A stretch of DNA of 64,000 nt, from assembly GCF_900114285.1 (NCBI RefSeq), contig NZ_FOSN01000001.1, forward strand, positions 248,001-312,000, read 5' to 3'. Position 1 is the stretch's first letter. Every line of letters begins with the position of its first letter. Below the pieces are notes generated by a model. It was not told the DNA's origin. It ran no database searches and saw nothing but the letters and a program-made list of their open reading frames with translations. Positions 1 to 10,619 of this stretch are shown here, piece after piece. The DNA is from Methylocapsa palsarum (lineage in GTDB: Bacteria; Pseudomonadota; Alphaproteobacteria; Rhizobiales; Beijerinckiaceae). The position numbers and the translations under genes are program-made.

Positions 1-1862
1 TTCAAACGGCCCGAATCCGTCCCTGTCTCGGGGCGTCCTTCGTGCGACGGCGCGGAACGCGTCAAACGCAGCTTTTTCGCGACATCGTCGAGAATCGTCG
101 AGGAAAGGGGCGGTTCCGAACGTTTCGCGGCGACGTTCGCCAGAATATAGGCGCCGAGGATCGAAAGCGCGGCGGCGAGCGCAAGAACAGCCGGGCGCCT
201 TGGGAAGGCGGAGGAATTCGGCTCTTGCGGCGACGGCCGGGGAGCTGAATCATCGTCCGGATCCAGATCGGGACTAGCCGAGGACGGCGCCGCTCCGGGT
301 TCGATTTGACCCAGTCGCGCCGCGCCGCGCCCACCGGAATTGGCGCGCATGGACGCCCCGCGACTCGTCGCGGAGCGACGCTCGCGCTGAGGCCAGCCGA
401 AAGGAACCCCGGCGCCTGGCTCGATCAGGATGTCTTCGGCGCCCTTCGGGGGCGGCCGAGAGAGCCCCGGAGCGTCGCTGCGCCCTTGTCCGTCGGTGTT
501 GAGGGCCTCGATCTGATTTTGAGGCTCCCCGGGGGCGGCGGGGCTCGACCCAAGCAGAAAGCCGATCTGTTCCCGGCTCATCAGGGCCTCGGCGGGGCGG
601 GTCTCGAGCTTGGCTGGTTTTTCGGCGGCGTCCGCGCCGCCGTTCTCATTCAGCCGTGCGCCGAGGCGCGCGCGCAGCGCGGGTTCCTCCTGAAAGACGC
701 GAAGTCCGGCAATCTCCTTGGCGAGCCTTGGCTCCAAATTCTCCAAGAGCCCGGGCAATCGTGTCTCGGCTCCGGTTCCAGCCTCGACTTTGGCCTCGGC
801 GCCTTTGGGCGCACCAGCGGAGGCTGTCTCTTGATTTTCGTCGACCGGCCCCGCCAGGCTGGTCGCCGACGGACCCGCCAGCGGCGTCGCGACGCCGGCG
901 TCTGACCGGTCGAGACGATCGCAAACCCGGGCCATTTCGCGCTCGAGCGCATTCATCGCCGCATGAGCGGACCGTGGGCCGTCCTGCCCCAGACGCGAAC
1001 GGATGAGAGTTGTCAGTTCGTCGGTCTGCCGCGAGGCGGCGGCGCGACTTTCGTCGAGTCGGTCGGTAATCTCGCGCCGGAGCGCCTCCAATTGTCCAAA
1101 GAGCGCGTCGCCGGGACGAATTTCGCCGGCGGATTTGATCGATTGTTCGATCCTTTCGGCCAGAATGCCCAGCCTGTCCTCGATCCGTCGAAGGGCGGAA
1201 GGCTCGGACAAGAACCGATCATCCGCCCCCTTTCGCGGCGCTTGCGATCCGCTGTCCGAGGTCTTTGGCTCCACGTCCCGAAGATCATCCCGCCTCTGCA
1301 GGCCTTGCGCTTCGTCTGGAGCAGGCGGGTCCTGCGGCCAAAGCCCGCGCGAGGACGTTTCGGGTGGAGCGTCCTCGCGCGTCCCGGTAAGGCGCGTGTT
1401 TTCGCCCGACGCCCGAAACGAGGGCGCCGCCCCCCGGCACATCTCGTCGAGCTGGCGCGCGAGTTCCGCGATCTTGTTCTGCATCTCAGACAGGCCGGCT
1501 CCTGGCGGCCAGACCGGAGCGTTGAATTCAGCTTGGTCGATCTGCCGGCGAAACGCCGCCTCGAGTCGCGGAAGCGCAAGATCGAGGAGCGCCGAGGACG
1601 GCCCGGTCGCGCGCCTTGGCTCAGGATGAGGACCGGACGCCGCTGGGCCTTGCGGCCGCCGCTCGCGCGCAAGCGCGCGCAAGCGGGCTTCGATCTTGGC
1701 AAGAGCCTCGATGACGACGCGATCGCTGCCGCTCTCGCGAAGGGCGCCCTCCAGGGCGTCGAGTTTTTGGCCGAGACTGGCGAACGGCTCGTCGCGGCGC
1801 TTGCCCGCAATCCGGGGGCCATCGTCTCCGGAGCGATCAAGGGGGCCATTGAACGTGCTCAT
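1..1862 (-). CDS. PodJ-like / Sel1-family polar localisation protein, N-terminal part (truncated by window edge)
   Basis: Reading the minus strand from an ATG at 1862, one frame stays open for 620 codons to the window edge, so the C-terminus is missing. The protein is mostly a charged, Glu/Arg/Ala-rich cytoplasmic region with helical stretches typical of coiled coil (for example around VIEALAKIEARL and RREITDRLDESR). A single hydrophobic segment lies at about residues 556-581 (AVLALAAALSILGAYILANV), followed by the start of a presumably periplasmic part. This layout is that of rhizobial PodJ-like proteins, which end in Sel1 repeats and a peptidoglycan-binding domain, and it would suit a polar scaffold. 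An in-frame TGA lies 12 codons upstream, and a TTG eight codons upstream of the ATG is an alternative start. The family call rests on architecture only, because the diagnostic C-terminal domains lie outside the window. Confidence 0.5.
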   Translation of the reverse strand, partial: MSTFNGPLDRSGDDGPRIAGKRRDEPFASLGQKLDALEGALRESGSDRVVIEALAKIEARLRALARERRPQGPAASGPHPEPRRATGPSSALLDLALPRLEAAFRRQIDQAEFNAPVWPPGAGLSEMQNKIAELARQLDEMCRGAAPSFRASGENTRLTGTREDAPPETSSRGLWPQDPPAPDEAQGLQRRDDLRDVEPKTSDSGSQAPRKGADDRFLSEPSALRRIEDRLGILAERIEQSIKSAGEIRPGDALFGQLEALRREITDRLDESRAAASRQTDELTTLIRSRLGQDGPRSAHAAMNALEREMARVCDRLDRSDAGVATPLAGPSATSLAGPVDENQETASAGAPKGAEAKVEAGTGAETRLPGLLENLEPRLAKEIAGLRVFQEEPALRARLGARLNENGGADAAEKPAKLETRPAEALMSREQIGFLLGSSPAAPGEPQNQIEALNTDGQGRSDAPGLSRPPPKGAEDILIEPGAGVPFGWPQRERRSATSRGASMRANSGGRGAARLGQIEPGAAPSSASPDLDPDDDSAPRPSPQEPNSSAFPRRPAVLALAAALSILGAYILANVAAKRSEPPLSSTILDDVAKKLRLTRSAPSHEGRPETGTDSGRL

Positions 1863-2126
1863 GATCTTGTCCGGGGCATTGTCCAAGGCGTCGTCTCAAA
1901 AACTTGAACCGGCGAAGGGCGGATGAATGCGGCCCTCTCCCGCCTGATTTTCAAAGTCTTGGGTTAACACAGCCTTAAAGGTCCAAGCCGACGCGGCCCT
2001 GACCAGATCTATGGTTACGAAGGCTGTATGATAGAAAATAACAATTTGTAGTTGAAACGCGTGTGGATCGCCTCTTTTTCAAGGCTCGGCTAAGAAAAGA
2101 ATTCAAACCCCGAAGGTGAAACGACC

Positions 2127-2275
2127 ATGATCGGCATTCGCGATTTGGCGGGCGAATTCGGCGTAAGCGCCCGCGCCCCTGCGGTTTTCTGAGGAACGCG
2201 GCTTCCAAGCCCCTGCCCGATGAGCAGATCGCAGCCCAGATCATCCACCTCGAAAGGCGGCGCCTCGATCAAGCA
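2127..2275 (+). pseudogene. Remnant of a MerR-family transcriptional regulator
   Basis: From ATG 2127 the translation reads MIGIRDLAGEFGVSARA, which resembles the helix-turn-helix start of MerR regulators (IRDLAxEFGVTARALRFYEE). The frame then stops at 2190-2192. Removing one C from the CCCC run near 2176-2179 restores ...ARALRFSEERGFQAPAR, matching the next family motif, before another stop. The following bases include a short open stretch (EQIAAQIIHLERRRLDQ) that may derive from a distal helix, but no full domain remains. MerR-type genes commonly precede acyl-CoA dehydrogenase clusters in related bacteria, so this is probably the decayed local regulator of the downstream genes. The 264 bp between this and the gene at 1862 show nothing I recognise. 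Confidence 0.45.
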
Positions 2276-2429
2276 AAGCCGCCGCCCATGCCGGGTCAGG
2301 GCGCAGCCTCCCGACAGGCTTCGATGATCCTTGCCCGCGAACTGCGCAGTCCATATATCTCTGCCTCGCGGGCCGGCGCGGGCGCTCGCCGCGCGAACGG
2401 CGGAACCGCTCAGTTTCAGGAAGATCTCG

Positions 2430-4223
2430 ATGCCGAGCTACAAGGCGCCCGTGGGAGAGGTTCTCTTCCTTTTGCACGATGTCTTCGACATCTCCCGCTA
2501 CGCCAGCCTGCCGGGGTTCGCAGACGCGACGCCCGATGTCGTCGAAGCCATTCTGAATGAAGCCGCGAAGCTCTGCGAGCAAACGCTTCAACCCTTGAAC
2601 CAGACTGGCGACCGCGCGGGCTGCGTTCGCGATAAAAACGGCGACGTTCGAACGCCCGAAGGATTCAAAAGCGCCTACAAGGCCTTCATTGATGGCGGCT
2701 GGGTTGGACTCGCCGCCGATCCCGAGTTCGGCGGTCAAGGTTTGCCCTATACGCTCGCCGCGATCGTCAATGAATTCGCAAGTTCGGCCAACATGTCGCT
2801 GGCGATGTATCCCGGGCTCAGCCAGGGCTTGCTCGCCGCTCTGCTGACGCACGGATCGCAGGCGCAAAAGGAATTATACGCGCCAAAGTTGATCAGCGGC
2901 GCATGGTCGGGCACGATGAACCTCACCGAGCCGCATTGCGGCACCGATCTGGGCCTTCTGAAAACCAGGGCTGTTCCAAACGCGGACGGCTCCTATGCGC
3001 TGTTTGGCCAGAAGATCTTCATCTCGGCCGGCGAGCACGACCTGACCGAGAACATCATCCACCTGGTGCTCGCCCGGATCGAGGGGGCGCCCGCGGGCGT
3101 CAAGGGCATTTCACTGTTCATCGCGCCGAAGTTTCTGATCGGACCCGACGGTTCGATCGGCGCCCGCAACAAGCTCGCCTGCGGCTCGATCGAACACAAG
3201 ATGGGCATCCACGGCAATTCCACCTGCGTCATGAATTACGACGGCGCGACGGCGTGGCTGGTCGGCGAGCCTCACCGCGGCCTCAACGCCATGTTCGTCA
3301 TGATGAACGAGGCTCGCCTCGGCGTGGCGCTCCAGGGTTTGGCGCAATCGGAAGTCGCCTACCAGAACGCGGCCGCCTATGCGAAGGAGCGTTTGCAGGG
3401 GCGCTCGATGGCCGGCCCCAAATTCCCCGAAAAGCCGGCGGACCCGATCATTGTTCATCCGGACGTGCGGCGAAATCTTCTGGAAATCCGCGCATTCAAC
3501 GAGGCCGCCCGGGCGCTGGTGCTCTGGACCTCGCTGCGCAGCGACGTCGCCCACCGCTCGGGAGACGCCGCCGCCCTGGAGGGCGCCGCCGACACGCTGG
3601 GGCTGCTGACGCCGGTGCTGAAGGGCGTCCTGACCGATATGGGGTTTGAAAACACGGTCAAGGCGCAGCAGGTCCTGGGCGGTCACGGTTACATCGCAGA
3701 ATGGGGCATGGAGCAGTTTGTCCGCGACGCCCGTATCGCGATGATCTACGAAGGCGCAAACGGAATCCAGGCCCTCGACCTCGTCGGCCGCAAACTGGCC
3801 AAGGACGGCGGCCGCGCAATCATCGCTTTCTTCGCGGAGATCAAGGCCTTCATCAAGGACAATGAGGCGGACGCCGAAATGGCGCCCTATCTCTCGGGGC
3901 TGAAACAGGGCGTTGACCATCTCGAACAGGCGACCATGTGGTTCATGCAGAACGCGAGGGCGAAGCCGGAGAACGCCGGGGCCGGATCCTACGATTACAT
4001 GCGCCTCTTTGGCCTCGTCGCGCTCGGCTTCATGTGGGCGCAGATCGCCAGGGCGGCGCTGGCGAAGCGCGCCGGGGCCGAGGATCAGGCGGACGTCATG
4101 AACGCGAAATTGCTGACCGGAAAGTTCTTCATGGACCACATGATGCCGGAAACAGGCGCCCATCTCGCGCGAATCACGGCCGGAGCGCATGATCTCATGG
4201 CTTTGCCCGCGGAGGCGTTTTGA
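2430..4223 (+). CDS. Acyl-CoA dehydrogenase with C-terminal extension (DmdC/FadE-like)
   Basis: A 597-residue flavoprotein dehydrogenase that introduces the alpha-beta double bond into an acyl-CoA, the first step of beta-oxidation. The order is the N-terminal helical domain, the central beta domain with LTEPHCGTDLG and a substrate/FAD-binding stretch near GQKIFISAGEHD, then the C-terminal helices with YEGANGIQALDLVGRKL, the signature of the roughly 600-residue group containing 3-methylmercaptopropionyl-CoA dehydrogenase. The extra C-terminal domain (about residues 470-597) also fits that group. I start at ATG 2430 (MPSYKAPVGEV), with AGGAAG just upstream; the frame is open further upstream but that part has no family resemblance. 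It is followed after 67 bp by the thiolase, suggesting an operon. The true chain length or thio-substrate cannot be read from the sequence. Confidence 0.9.
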   Translation: MPSYKAPVGEVLFLLHDVFDISRYASLPGFADATPDVVEAILNEAAKLCEQTLQPLNQTGDRAGCVRDKNGDVRTPEGFKSAYKAFIDGGWVGLAADPEFGGQGLPYTLAAIVNEFASSANMSLAMYPGLSQGLLAALLTHGSQAQKELYAPKLISGAWSGTMNLTEPHCGTDLGLLKTRAVPNADGSYALFGQKIFISAGEHDLTENIIHLVLARIEGAPAGVKGISLFIAPKFLIGPDGSIGARNKLACGSIEHKMGIHGNSTCVMNYDGATAWLVGEPHRGLNAMFVMMNEARLGVALQGLAQSEVAYQNAAAYAKERLQGRSMAGPKFPEKPADPIIVHPDVRRNLLEIRAFNEAARALVLWTSLRSDVAHRSGDAAALEGAADTLGLLTPVLKGVLTDMGFENTVKAQQVLGGHGYIAEWGMEQFVRDARIAMIYEGANGIQALDLVGRKLAKDGGRAIIAFFAEIKAFIKDNEADAEMAPYLSGLKQGVDHLEQATMWFMQNARAKPENAGAGSYDYMRLFGLVALGFMWAQIARAALAKRAGAEDQADVMNAKLLTGKFFMDHMMPETGAHLARITAGAHDLMALPAEAF

Positions 4224-4290
4224 ACGTTTGCCGGAACATTGACGGGCGTTGAGGGTTGCGGCGCCGCGTTGAGCGCAGCGGAGGAAGAAC

Positions 4291-5511
4291 GTGAGCGCAC
4301 AATCGACTGAAGCCTTCATTTACGATCACGTCCGCACGCCGCGCGGGCGCGGCAAGCCGGACGGCTCCCTTCATGAAGTGTCGAGCCTTGCTCTCGCGAC
4401 CGGCGTTTTGAGCGCGATCGCGCGGCGCAACGGCCTTGACACGACTCTCGTCGACGACGTCGTGCTCGGATGCGTCGATCCCGTCGGCGAGGCGGGCGGC
4501 GACATCGCGCGTGTCGCGGCCCTCTGCGCCAATTACGGCGATGGCGTCCCCGGCGTGCAGATCAACAGATTTTGCGCCTCGGGCCTCGACGCGGTCAATT
4601 TCGCGGCGGCGCAGGTCATGGCCGGTCAGCATGACCTGACGATCGGCGGCGGCGTCGAATCGATGAGCCGGGTCGGCCTCGGCGCGTCCGGCGGAGCCTG
4701 GCCCATCGATCCCGCCATCGCGATCAAATCCTATTTCATGCCGCAGGGCGTCTCCGCCGATCTCATCGCGACAAAATACGGGTTTACCCGCGACGACGTC
4801 GACGCTTACGCGGTGCGCTCGCAACAGCGCGCGGCCGAGGCGTGGTCGAAAGGTTATTTCAAGAAGTCGATCGCGCCGGTGCGCGACGTCAACGGGATCA
4901 CCCTTCTGGCGCACGACGAGCATATGCGGCCCTCGACCGACATGCAGTCCCTCGCCGCGTTGAAGCCCTCGTTCACGATGATGGGCGAACAGGGCGGTTT
5001 CGATGCGGTCGCGGTCCAGGCGCATCCCGAACTCGAACGGGTCGTCCATGTCCATCACGCCGGCAATTCGTCCGGAATCGTCGATGGCGCCGCCGCGGTG
5101 CTCATCGGCTCCGCCGGGGCGGGCGCCGCCGCGAGTCTCAGGCCGCGCGCGAAGATCCGCGCCTTCGCCAATATCGGCTCGGAGCCGGCGATGATGCTGA
5201 CGGGCCCCGTGGACGTGACCAGAAAGGTCCTCGCGCGCGCGGGGATGGTTATTGGCGACATCGATCTTTTCGAGGTCAACGAGGCGTTCGCCTCGGTCGT
5301 CCTGCGCTACCTCCAGGCGTTCGATCTCGATCCCGAAAAGATCAACGTGAACGGGGGCGCGATCGCGATGGGTCATCCGCTCGGCGCCACCGGGGCGATG
5401 CTGCTTGGGACCGCGCTCGACGAACTCGAACGCAGCGGCAAGACGACGGCCCTGGTCACGCTGTGCATCGGCGCGGGCATGGGCACGGCGACCATCATCG
5501 AGCGGGTATGA
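4291..5511 (+). CDS. Acetyl-CoA C-acyltransferase (thiolase)
   Basis: A 406-residue thiolase, the last step of beta-oxidation (3-ketoacyl-CoA plus CoA to acyl-CoA plus acetyl-CoA). The nucleophilic cysteine lies in [12 protein letters not shown], the conserved GGGVESMSR follows, and the C-terminal catalytic motifs [16 protein letters not shown] and CIGAGMG are intact. Length is normal for the family. It begins with GTG AGC GCA at 4291; GAGGAAG lies 7 bp upstream. It sits between the acyl-CoA dehydrogenase and the multifunctional FadB-like enzyme, so it most likely serves the degradative pathway rather than PHB synthesis, although thiolases of this family can work in both directions. Confidence 0.93.
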   Translation: MSAQSTEAFIYDHVRTPRGRGKPDGSLHEVSSLALATGVLSAIARRNGLDTTLVDDVVLGCVDPVGEAGGDIARVAALCANYGDGVPGVQINRFCASGLDAVNFAAAQVMAGQHDLTIGGGVESMSRVGLGASGGAWPIDPAIAIKSYFMPQGVSADLIATKYGFTRDDVDAYAVRSQQRAAEAWSKGYFKKSIAPVRDVNGITLLAHDEHMRPSTDMQSLAALKPSFTMMGEQGGFDAVAVQAHPELERVVHVHHAGNSSGIVDGAAAVLIGSAGAGAAASLRPRAKIRAFANIGSEPAMMLTGPVDVTRKVLARAGMVIGDIDLFEVNEAFASVVLRYLQAFDLDPEKINVNGGAIAMGHPLGATGAMLLGTALDELERSGKTTALVTLCIGAGMGTATIIERV

Positions 5512-5545
5512 CTTTCAGCGGACGCGGCAGCAAGGGAACGTGACG

Positions 5546-7747
5546 ATGAACCTGACGAATTTCCGCTTCGAGACCGGCGCCGATGGAATTGCGGTTTTGA
5601 CCTGGGACATGCCGGGCCGCTCGATGAACGTCATCACGCCGCAGGTCATCGAAGAACTTGAGCGGGTCGTGGACCACGTCGGCGCCGACGCCGCGATCAA
5701 GGGGTGCGTCATCGCCTCCGGCAAGGCGGCGTTCTCGGGCGGCGCCGATCTCTCCATGTTGCAGGGCGCCTCGGCCGATTACGAAAAGGCGCTGCGCGAA
5801 AAAGGCGAGGAGGAGGCGGCCCGGCTGTTTTTCGAGGCCTCGCGGCGGCTGTCGCTCGTCTATCGCAAGCTCGAGACCTGCGGCAAACCGTTCGCCGCGG
5901 CGATCAACGGGCTTTGCCTTGGCGGCGCGTTCGAACTCGCGCTCGCCTGTCATTACCGGGTGATCGCCGACGACGACAAGGCGCGCGTCGGCCTGCCGGA
6001 GATCAAGGTCGGTCTGTTCCCGGGCGCGGGAGGCTCGCAGCGGGTCGCGCGCCTGATGCAGACCGGCGACGCCTTGCAGATGCTGTTCAAGGGCGAACAG
6101 ATCCGCCCGAAAGCCGCGAAGACGATGAACCTCATCCATGAGGTTGCGCCTCCCGCGGACGTCCTCGATCGCGCGAAAGCCTTTATCGCTGGCGGCGGCA
6201 AGGGCGTCGCGCCCTGGGATGAAAAGGGGTTCAAGGCGCCGTCGGGAAAAGTCTTTTCGCCGCAGGGCATGATGGTGTGGCCCGCCGCCAACGCGATCTA
6301 CCGGCGCGAGACCTACGACAATTATCCCGCCGCGAAGGCGATCCTGCACAGCGTTTACGAGGGGTTGCAGCTGCCGATGGACCTCGCCTTGAAGGTCGAG
6401 TCGCGCTGGTTCGCAAAAATATTACGCTCTCCCGAAGCCGCGGCGATGATCCGCTCGCTGTTCATTTCCATGGGCGAATTGAACAAGGGCGCGCGCCGTC
6501 CGACGGAGATTGCGCCGACCAGCATCAAAAAGGTCGGCGTTCTGGGGGCGGGGTTCATGGGCGCGGGAATCGCCTATGTCAGCGCCGGAGCCGGGTTAGA
6601 GGTCATCCTGATCGATAAGGACCAGGCGGCGGCGGACAAGGGCAAGGCGTATTGCGATCAGCTGATTTCGTCGCAGGTGCTGAAAGGCCGCGCCAAAGGC
6701 GCCGACAAGGAGGCGCTGCTTGGCCGGATCGCCGCAACGGACGATTACAGCGCGCTGCAGGGCTGCGATCTCGTCATCGAGGCGGTGTTCGAGGACCGCG
6801 CCATCAAGGCGGAGGTCATCGGCAAGGCGGGAGCCGCTCTCGGGCCAAAGGCGATCTTCGCCTCCAACACCTCGACCCTGCCGATCACCTCTCTCGCCGA
6901 AAACTATCCTGATCCGGAAAAATTCATCGGCGTGCATTTTTTCTCGCCGGTCGAGAAAATGCTTCTCGTCGAGATCATCCTCGGCAAGAAAACCGGCGAC
7001 GCGGCGTTGGCTGCAGCCATCGATTATGTCCGAGCGATCAAGAAGACGCCAATCGTCGTCAACGATTCGCGCGGGTTTTTCGCCAACCGCTGCGTGACCA
7101 ATTATATTCGTGAAGCGCAGCTGATGCTGATCGAGGGCGTGCCCGCGGCGATGATCGAGAACGTCGCCAGAATGGCGGGCATGCCGGTCGGGCCGCTGGC
7201 GCTCAATGACGAAGTCGCGATCGACCTCGCCTATAAGATTCTCGAGGCGACGAAGAAAGACCTTGGCGCTGACGCGATCGATCCGGCGCAGGAGCGGCTT
7301 TTGAAAACGATGGTCGTCGACCTTGGCCGCCTTGGCCGCAAAAATGGCAAGGGCTTCTACGACTATCCGGAAAAAAGGCAGAAATCGCTTTGGCCGGGCC
7401 TTGCCCAATTGCAGGAAACGCAGCTCGATCCCGGTGAGATCGACATCGGCGAACTGAAACAGAGATTTCTTGCGATCCAGGCGCTGGAAGCGGCCCGGGC
7501 GGTCGAGGAAGGCGTCGTCACCGACCCCCGCGAGGCGGATGTGGGCTCGATCATCGGGTTCGGCTTCGCGCCCTTCACCGGCGGGGTTTTGAGCTATATC
7601 GACGGCATGGGCGCAGCGGCCTTCGTCGCGATCTGCGACCGGCTGAGGGGGAAGTTCGGCCCGCGCTTCGCTCCCCCCGCGATCCTTGTCGATATGGCGA
7701 AACAGGGCGGATCATTCTACGCGACGCGGCCCGCGAACGCGGCCTGA
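5546..7747 (+). CDS. Bifunctional enoyl-CoA hydratase / 3-hydroxyacyl-CoA dehydrogenase (FadB/FadJ type)
   Basis: A 733-residue fusion. The N-terminal crotonase domain (about 1-280) holds the oxyanion-hole regions [13 protein letters not shown] and [16 protein letters not shown]. The NAD-binding domain begins near residue 325 with [19 protein letters not shown], and the 3-hydroxyacyl-CoA dehydrogenase core has [12 protein letters not shown] and the [10 protein letters not shown] motif, followed by two C-terminal dehydrogenase domains. It would carry out the two middle steps of beta-oxidation and completes the set with the two genes upstream. ATG 5546 follows AAGGGAACG. The in-frame extension back to 5405 overlaps the thiolase gene and is not family-like. 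The gap to the thiolase is 34 bp, which supports cotranscription. Confidence 0.94.
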   Translation: MNLTNFRFETGADGIAVLTWDMPGRSMNVITPQVIEELERVVDHVGADAAIKGCVIASGKAAFSGGADLSMLQGASADYEKALREKGEEEAARLFFEASRRLSLVYRKLETCGKPFAAAINGLCLGGAFELALACHYRVIADDDKARVGLPEIKVGLFPGAGGSQRVARLMQTGDALQMLFKGEQIRPKAAKTMNLIHEVAPPADVLDRAKAFIAGGGKGVAPWDEKGFKAPSGKVFSPQGMMVWPAANAIYRRETYDNYPAAKAILHSVYEGLQLPMDLALKVESRWFAKILRSPEAAAMIRSLFISMGELNKGARRPTEIAPTSIKKVGVLGAGFMGAGIAYVSAGAGLEVILIDKDQAAADKGKAYCDQLISSQVLKGRAKGADKEALLGRIAATDDYSALQGCDLVIEAVFEDRAIKAEVIGKAGAALGPKAIFASNTSTLPITSLAENYPDPEKFIGVHFFSPVEKMLLVEIILGKKTGDAALAAAIDYVRAIKKTPIVVNDSRGFFANRCVTNYIREAQLMLIEGVPAAMIENVARMAGMPVGPLALNDEVAIDLAYKILEATKKDLGADAIDPAQERLLKTMVVDLGRLGRKNGKGFYDYPEKRQKSLWPGLAQLQETQLDPGEIDIGELKQRFLAIQALEAARAVEEGVVTDPREADVGSIIGFGFAPFTGGVLSYIDGMGAAAFVAICDRLRGKFGPRFAPPAILVDMAKQGGSFYATRPANAA

Positions 7748-7829
7748 GCTCCAGACGGTTCTGGCGCCGCTCTTGCTTGATTGAATTCGTCTGCCTGACG
7801 CAGGCGGTTCATGCCAAGCGGTTCATGCC

Positions 7830-8099
7830 ATGTCGGACAACATCGTCAGCTTGCGCGGAAAGTTCATCCCTCCCGCCGCCGAGCCCAATGCTGAGCCCAA
7901 CGCTATTGTAATCGAAGAACTGGAGCGTCTGCTCAAGGCCGCGAAAGCCGGAGAAATACGGGGTTTGGCGGGGGCCTATGTTCACAAGGACAAGGTCGTT
8001 TCCTATTCCTACGCCGGCGCGGTCGCCAGCTATGGAATGCTCGGCGGGCTCGATTGCGTCAAGGAAAGACTCCTGCGCATCGCGACGGCGCAGGATTAG
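7830..8099 (+). CDS. Small conserved-type hypothetical protein (89 aa)
   Basis: I do not recognise a named family. The product is a soluble 89-residue protein with an N-terminal disordered part containing a duplicated AEPN/AEPN, then a predicted helix (IEELERLLKAAKAGEIRG) and a compact Gly/Ala/Tyr-rich C-terminus ending in LDCVKERLLRIATA. The ATG at 7830 lies at the end of a 14-bp direct repeat (7804-7830, GCGGTTCATGCCA twice), which has displaced any normal Shine-Dalgarno, so the first copy's ATG or translational coupling could matter. Codon use matches neighbouring genes. It lies 82 bp after the fadB-like gene and faces the pnp terminator. Confidence 0.6.
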   Translation: MSDNIVSLRGKFIPPAAEPNAEPNAIVIEELERLLKAAKAGEIRGLAGAYVHKDKVVSYSYAGAVASYGMLGGLDCVKERLLRIATAQD

Positions 8100-8141
8100 T
8101 CGTCCTCAGGATCCCGTGTCGATTTTTTTGGCTTGAGCCAT

Positions 8142-8167
8142 AAAAAAGGGCGCCTCGAAAGGCGCCC
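8142..8167 (-). terminator. Rho-independent terminator of pnp
   Basis: Read on the minus strand, an 8-bp perfect stem GGGCGCCT/AGGCGCCC (8148-8155 with 8160-8167) and a four-base loop are followed by six T residues. It starts 22 bp after the pnp stop codon. The same hairpin also stands downstream of the plus-strand gene ending at 8099, but the T-run is on the pnp side only. Confidence 0.85.
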
Positions 8168-8188
8168 CAAATTCAGTCGGACGGCGGC

Positions 8189-10336
8189 TTATTCGCCGGC
8201 TTCCTGATGTTCCTTCGCGTCTTCCTTGCCTTCGAGGTCCTCGCCCGTCTTCTGGTCGACGAGGCGCATGGAGAGGCGGACCTTGCCGCGATCGTCAAAG
8301 CCGAGAAGCTTGACTTTCACCTTCTCGCCCTCCTTGACGACATCGGAGGATTTCGCGACCCGTCCCTTGGCGAGCTGGGAAATATGGACGAGGCCGTCCT
8401 TGGAGCCGAAGAAGTTCACGAACGCGCCGAAATCGACCACTTTGACGACCGTGCCGTCGTAGATCTGGCCGACCTCGGGATCGCTTGCGATCGACTTGAT
8501 CCAGTTGATGGCCGCCTTGATCGAATTGGCGTCGGAGGAGGCCACCTTCACCGTTCCGTCGTCGTCGATATTGATCTTGGCGCCGGTCTTTTCGACGATT
8601 TCGCGAATGACCTTTCCGCCGGTGCCGATCACTTCGCGGATCTTGTCGGTCGGGATTTTCAAGGTTTCGATGCGCGGCGCGAATTCGCCGAGTTCGGCGC
8701 GGGCGCCGGTCAGCGCCTTCGCCATCTCGCCGAGAATATGCAGCCGTCCGGCCTTGGCCTGATCGAGCGCGACGCGCATGATTTCTTCGTTGATGCCGGT
8801 GACCTTGATGTCCATCTGCAACGAGGTGACGCCTTCCTCGGTGCCCGCGACCTTGAAGTCCATATCGCCCAGATGATCCTCGTCGCCGAGAATGTCGGAG
8901 AGGACGGCGAACCGCTCGCCCTCGAGGATCAGGCCCATGGCGATGCCCGCCGTCGGCCGTTTCAGGGGGACGCCGGCGTCCATCAGGGCGAGCGACGAGC
9001 CGCAGACCGTCGCCATCGACGAGGAGCCGTTCGATTCGGTGATCTCGGACACGACCCGGATCGTGTAGGGAAATTCCGCCACCGTCGGCAGCATCGGGCG
9101 GATCGCGCGCCAGGCGAGCTTGCCGTGGCCGATCTCACGCCGCCCGGGCGATCCCATGCGCCCGGTTTCGCCGACCGAATAGGGAGGAAAATTATAATGG
9201 AGCAGGAAACGCTCCTTGTAGGTGCCTTCCAGAGAGTCGACGAATTGCTCGTCCTCGCCGGTGCCGAGCGTCGCGACGACCAAAGCCTGGGTTTCGCCGC
9301 GGGTGAACAGCGCCGAGCCATGCGTGCGCGGCAGGATGCCGGCCTCGGCGACGATCGGGCGCACCGTCTTGAGGTCGCGCCCGTCGATGCGCAGGCCGGT
9401 GTCGAGCACGTTCCAGCGCACGACCTTGGCCTGAAGATCGTGAAACGCCTCGGCGACGCGCTCTTTGGCGAATTTCGGTTCGGAATCGGCCGGTAACAGC
9501 GCCGCGTTGACCTTCGCCTTGACCGCGTCGACGGCGTTATAGCGATCCTGTTTCGCGGTGATCTTGTAGGCCGCGCGCAAATCGGCTTCGGCGATCCGCA
9601 GCACTTCCTTCTCGACCTCCTCGGTATCGACGACGGCGAGATCGCGCGGCTCCTTGGCGGCTTTCTCGGCGAGGCGGATGATGGCGTCGATCACAGGCTG
9701 GAAGCCGGCGTGGCCCGTCATGACGGCGGAGAGAAGCGTCGCCTCGGAAAGCTCCTTCGCTTCCGATTCGACCATCAGAACGGCGTCGCCGGTGCCCGCG
9801 ACGACGAGGTCGAGCGCGGAGTCCTTCAATTCGTCGATCGTCGGATTGAGCTTGATCGCGCCATTGATATAGCCGACCCGCGCCGCTCCGACCGGACCCA
9901 TGAACGGCACGCCCGACAGAGTGAGCGCCGCCGAGGCCGCGACCATCGCCAGAATGTCAGGGTCGTTTTCGAGATCGTGCGAGAGCACCGTCACGACGAT
10001 CTGGGTTTCGTTGCGGTAGCCGGCCGGAAACAGGGGGCGGATCGGGCGGTCGATCAGGCGGGAGACGAGCGTCTCCTTCTCTGAAGGACGTCCCTCGCGC
10101 TTGAAATAGCCGCCGGGAATACGGCCCGCGGCGAAGGTCTTTTCCTGATAATTGACCGTGAGCGGGAAAAAGTCGACGCCCGGCTTGGCCGTCTTGGCGG
10201 ACACGACAGTGGCGAGGACGGTCGTCTCGCCGTAGGTGGCGAGGACGGCACCGTCGGCCTGGCGGGCGATCTTGCCGGTTTCGAGGACGAGCTTGCGGCC
10301 CGCCCAGTCGAGTTCTTCACGATGGATATCGAACAT
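8189..10336 (-). CDS. pnp: Polyribonucleotide nucleotidyltransferase (PNPase)
   Basis: A 715-residue phosphorolytic 3'-5' exoribonuclease of mRNA decay. Two RNase PH-like domains flank an all-helical linker. The second contains the catalytic region around [20 protein letters not shown]. The C-terminus has a KH domain ([19 protein letters not shown]) and an S1 RNA-binding domain ([20 protein letters not shown]). Length is as expected. It follows rpsO on the same strand, the classic rpsO-pnp order, but here the spacer of about 370 bp contains a palindromic repeat (10620-10714) and GC-rich dyads, which could affect mRNA processing and the known PNPase autoregulation. Confidence 0.98.
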   Translation of the reverse strand: MFDIHREELDWAGRKLVLETGKIARQADGAVLATYGETTVLATVVSAKTAKPGVDFFPLTVNYQEKTFAAGRIPGGYFKREGRPSEKETLVSRLIDRPIRPLFPAGYRNETQIVVTVLSHDLENDPDILAMVAASAALTLSGVPFMGPVGAARVGYINGAIKLNPTIDELKDSALDLVVAGTGDAVLMVESEAKELSEATLLSAVMTGHAGFQPVIDAIIRLAEKAAKEPRDLAVVDTEEVEKEVLRIAEADLRAAYKITAKQDRYNAVDAVKAKVNAALLPADSEPKFAKERVAEAFHDLQAKVVRWNVLDTGLRIDGRDLKTVRPIVAEAGILPRTHGSALFTRGETQALVVATLGTGEDEQFVDSLEGTYKERFLLHYNFPPYSVGETGRMGSPGRREIGHGKLAWRAIRPMLPTVAEFPYTIRVVSEITESNGSSSMATVCGSSLALMDAGVPLKRPTAGIAMGLILEGERFAVLSDILGDEDHLGDMDFKVAGTEEGVTSLQMDIKVTGINEEIMRVALDQAKAGRLHILGEMAKALTGARAELGEFAPRIETLKIPTDKIREVIGTGGKVIREIVEKTGAKINIDDDGTVKVASSDANSIKAAINWIKSIASDPEVGQIYDGTVVKVVDFGAFVNFFGSKDGLVHISQLAKGRVAKSSDVVKEGEKVKVKLLGFDDRGKVRLSMRLVDQKTGEDLEGKEDAKEHQEAGE

Positions 10337-10619
10337 TCGTTTCGTCTTTCTTGGTGAAAGGCGAAGACGTAGGTCAAAGCAAGATGGCGAGGGGCTGCCG
10401 CGAGATAAATCCGCGAGGTCGATCTAAAGACAGCGCCTGACAATCCTGCCATGGCGCTTTTGTCTTCGCCACGTTTCAGGCCGGCGGCCCTTGCCGCCGG
10501 TTCCGTCAGTCATGCCGCCGAGGCGGCCCGGTCATTTCCGGCGGGCGATGGCCGCCGGTCTCTATATATAATTGTCCATGCCGCCACAATTGCGGCCGTG
10601 GACGCCCGGAACCCGCGGC

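Noticed and set aside
963-1907. Plus-strand open frame of 314 codons
   Set aside because: It is Arg/Pro-rich without family resemblance and is the antisense shadow of the continuous minus-strand frame that starts at 1862.
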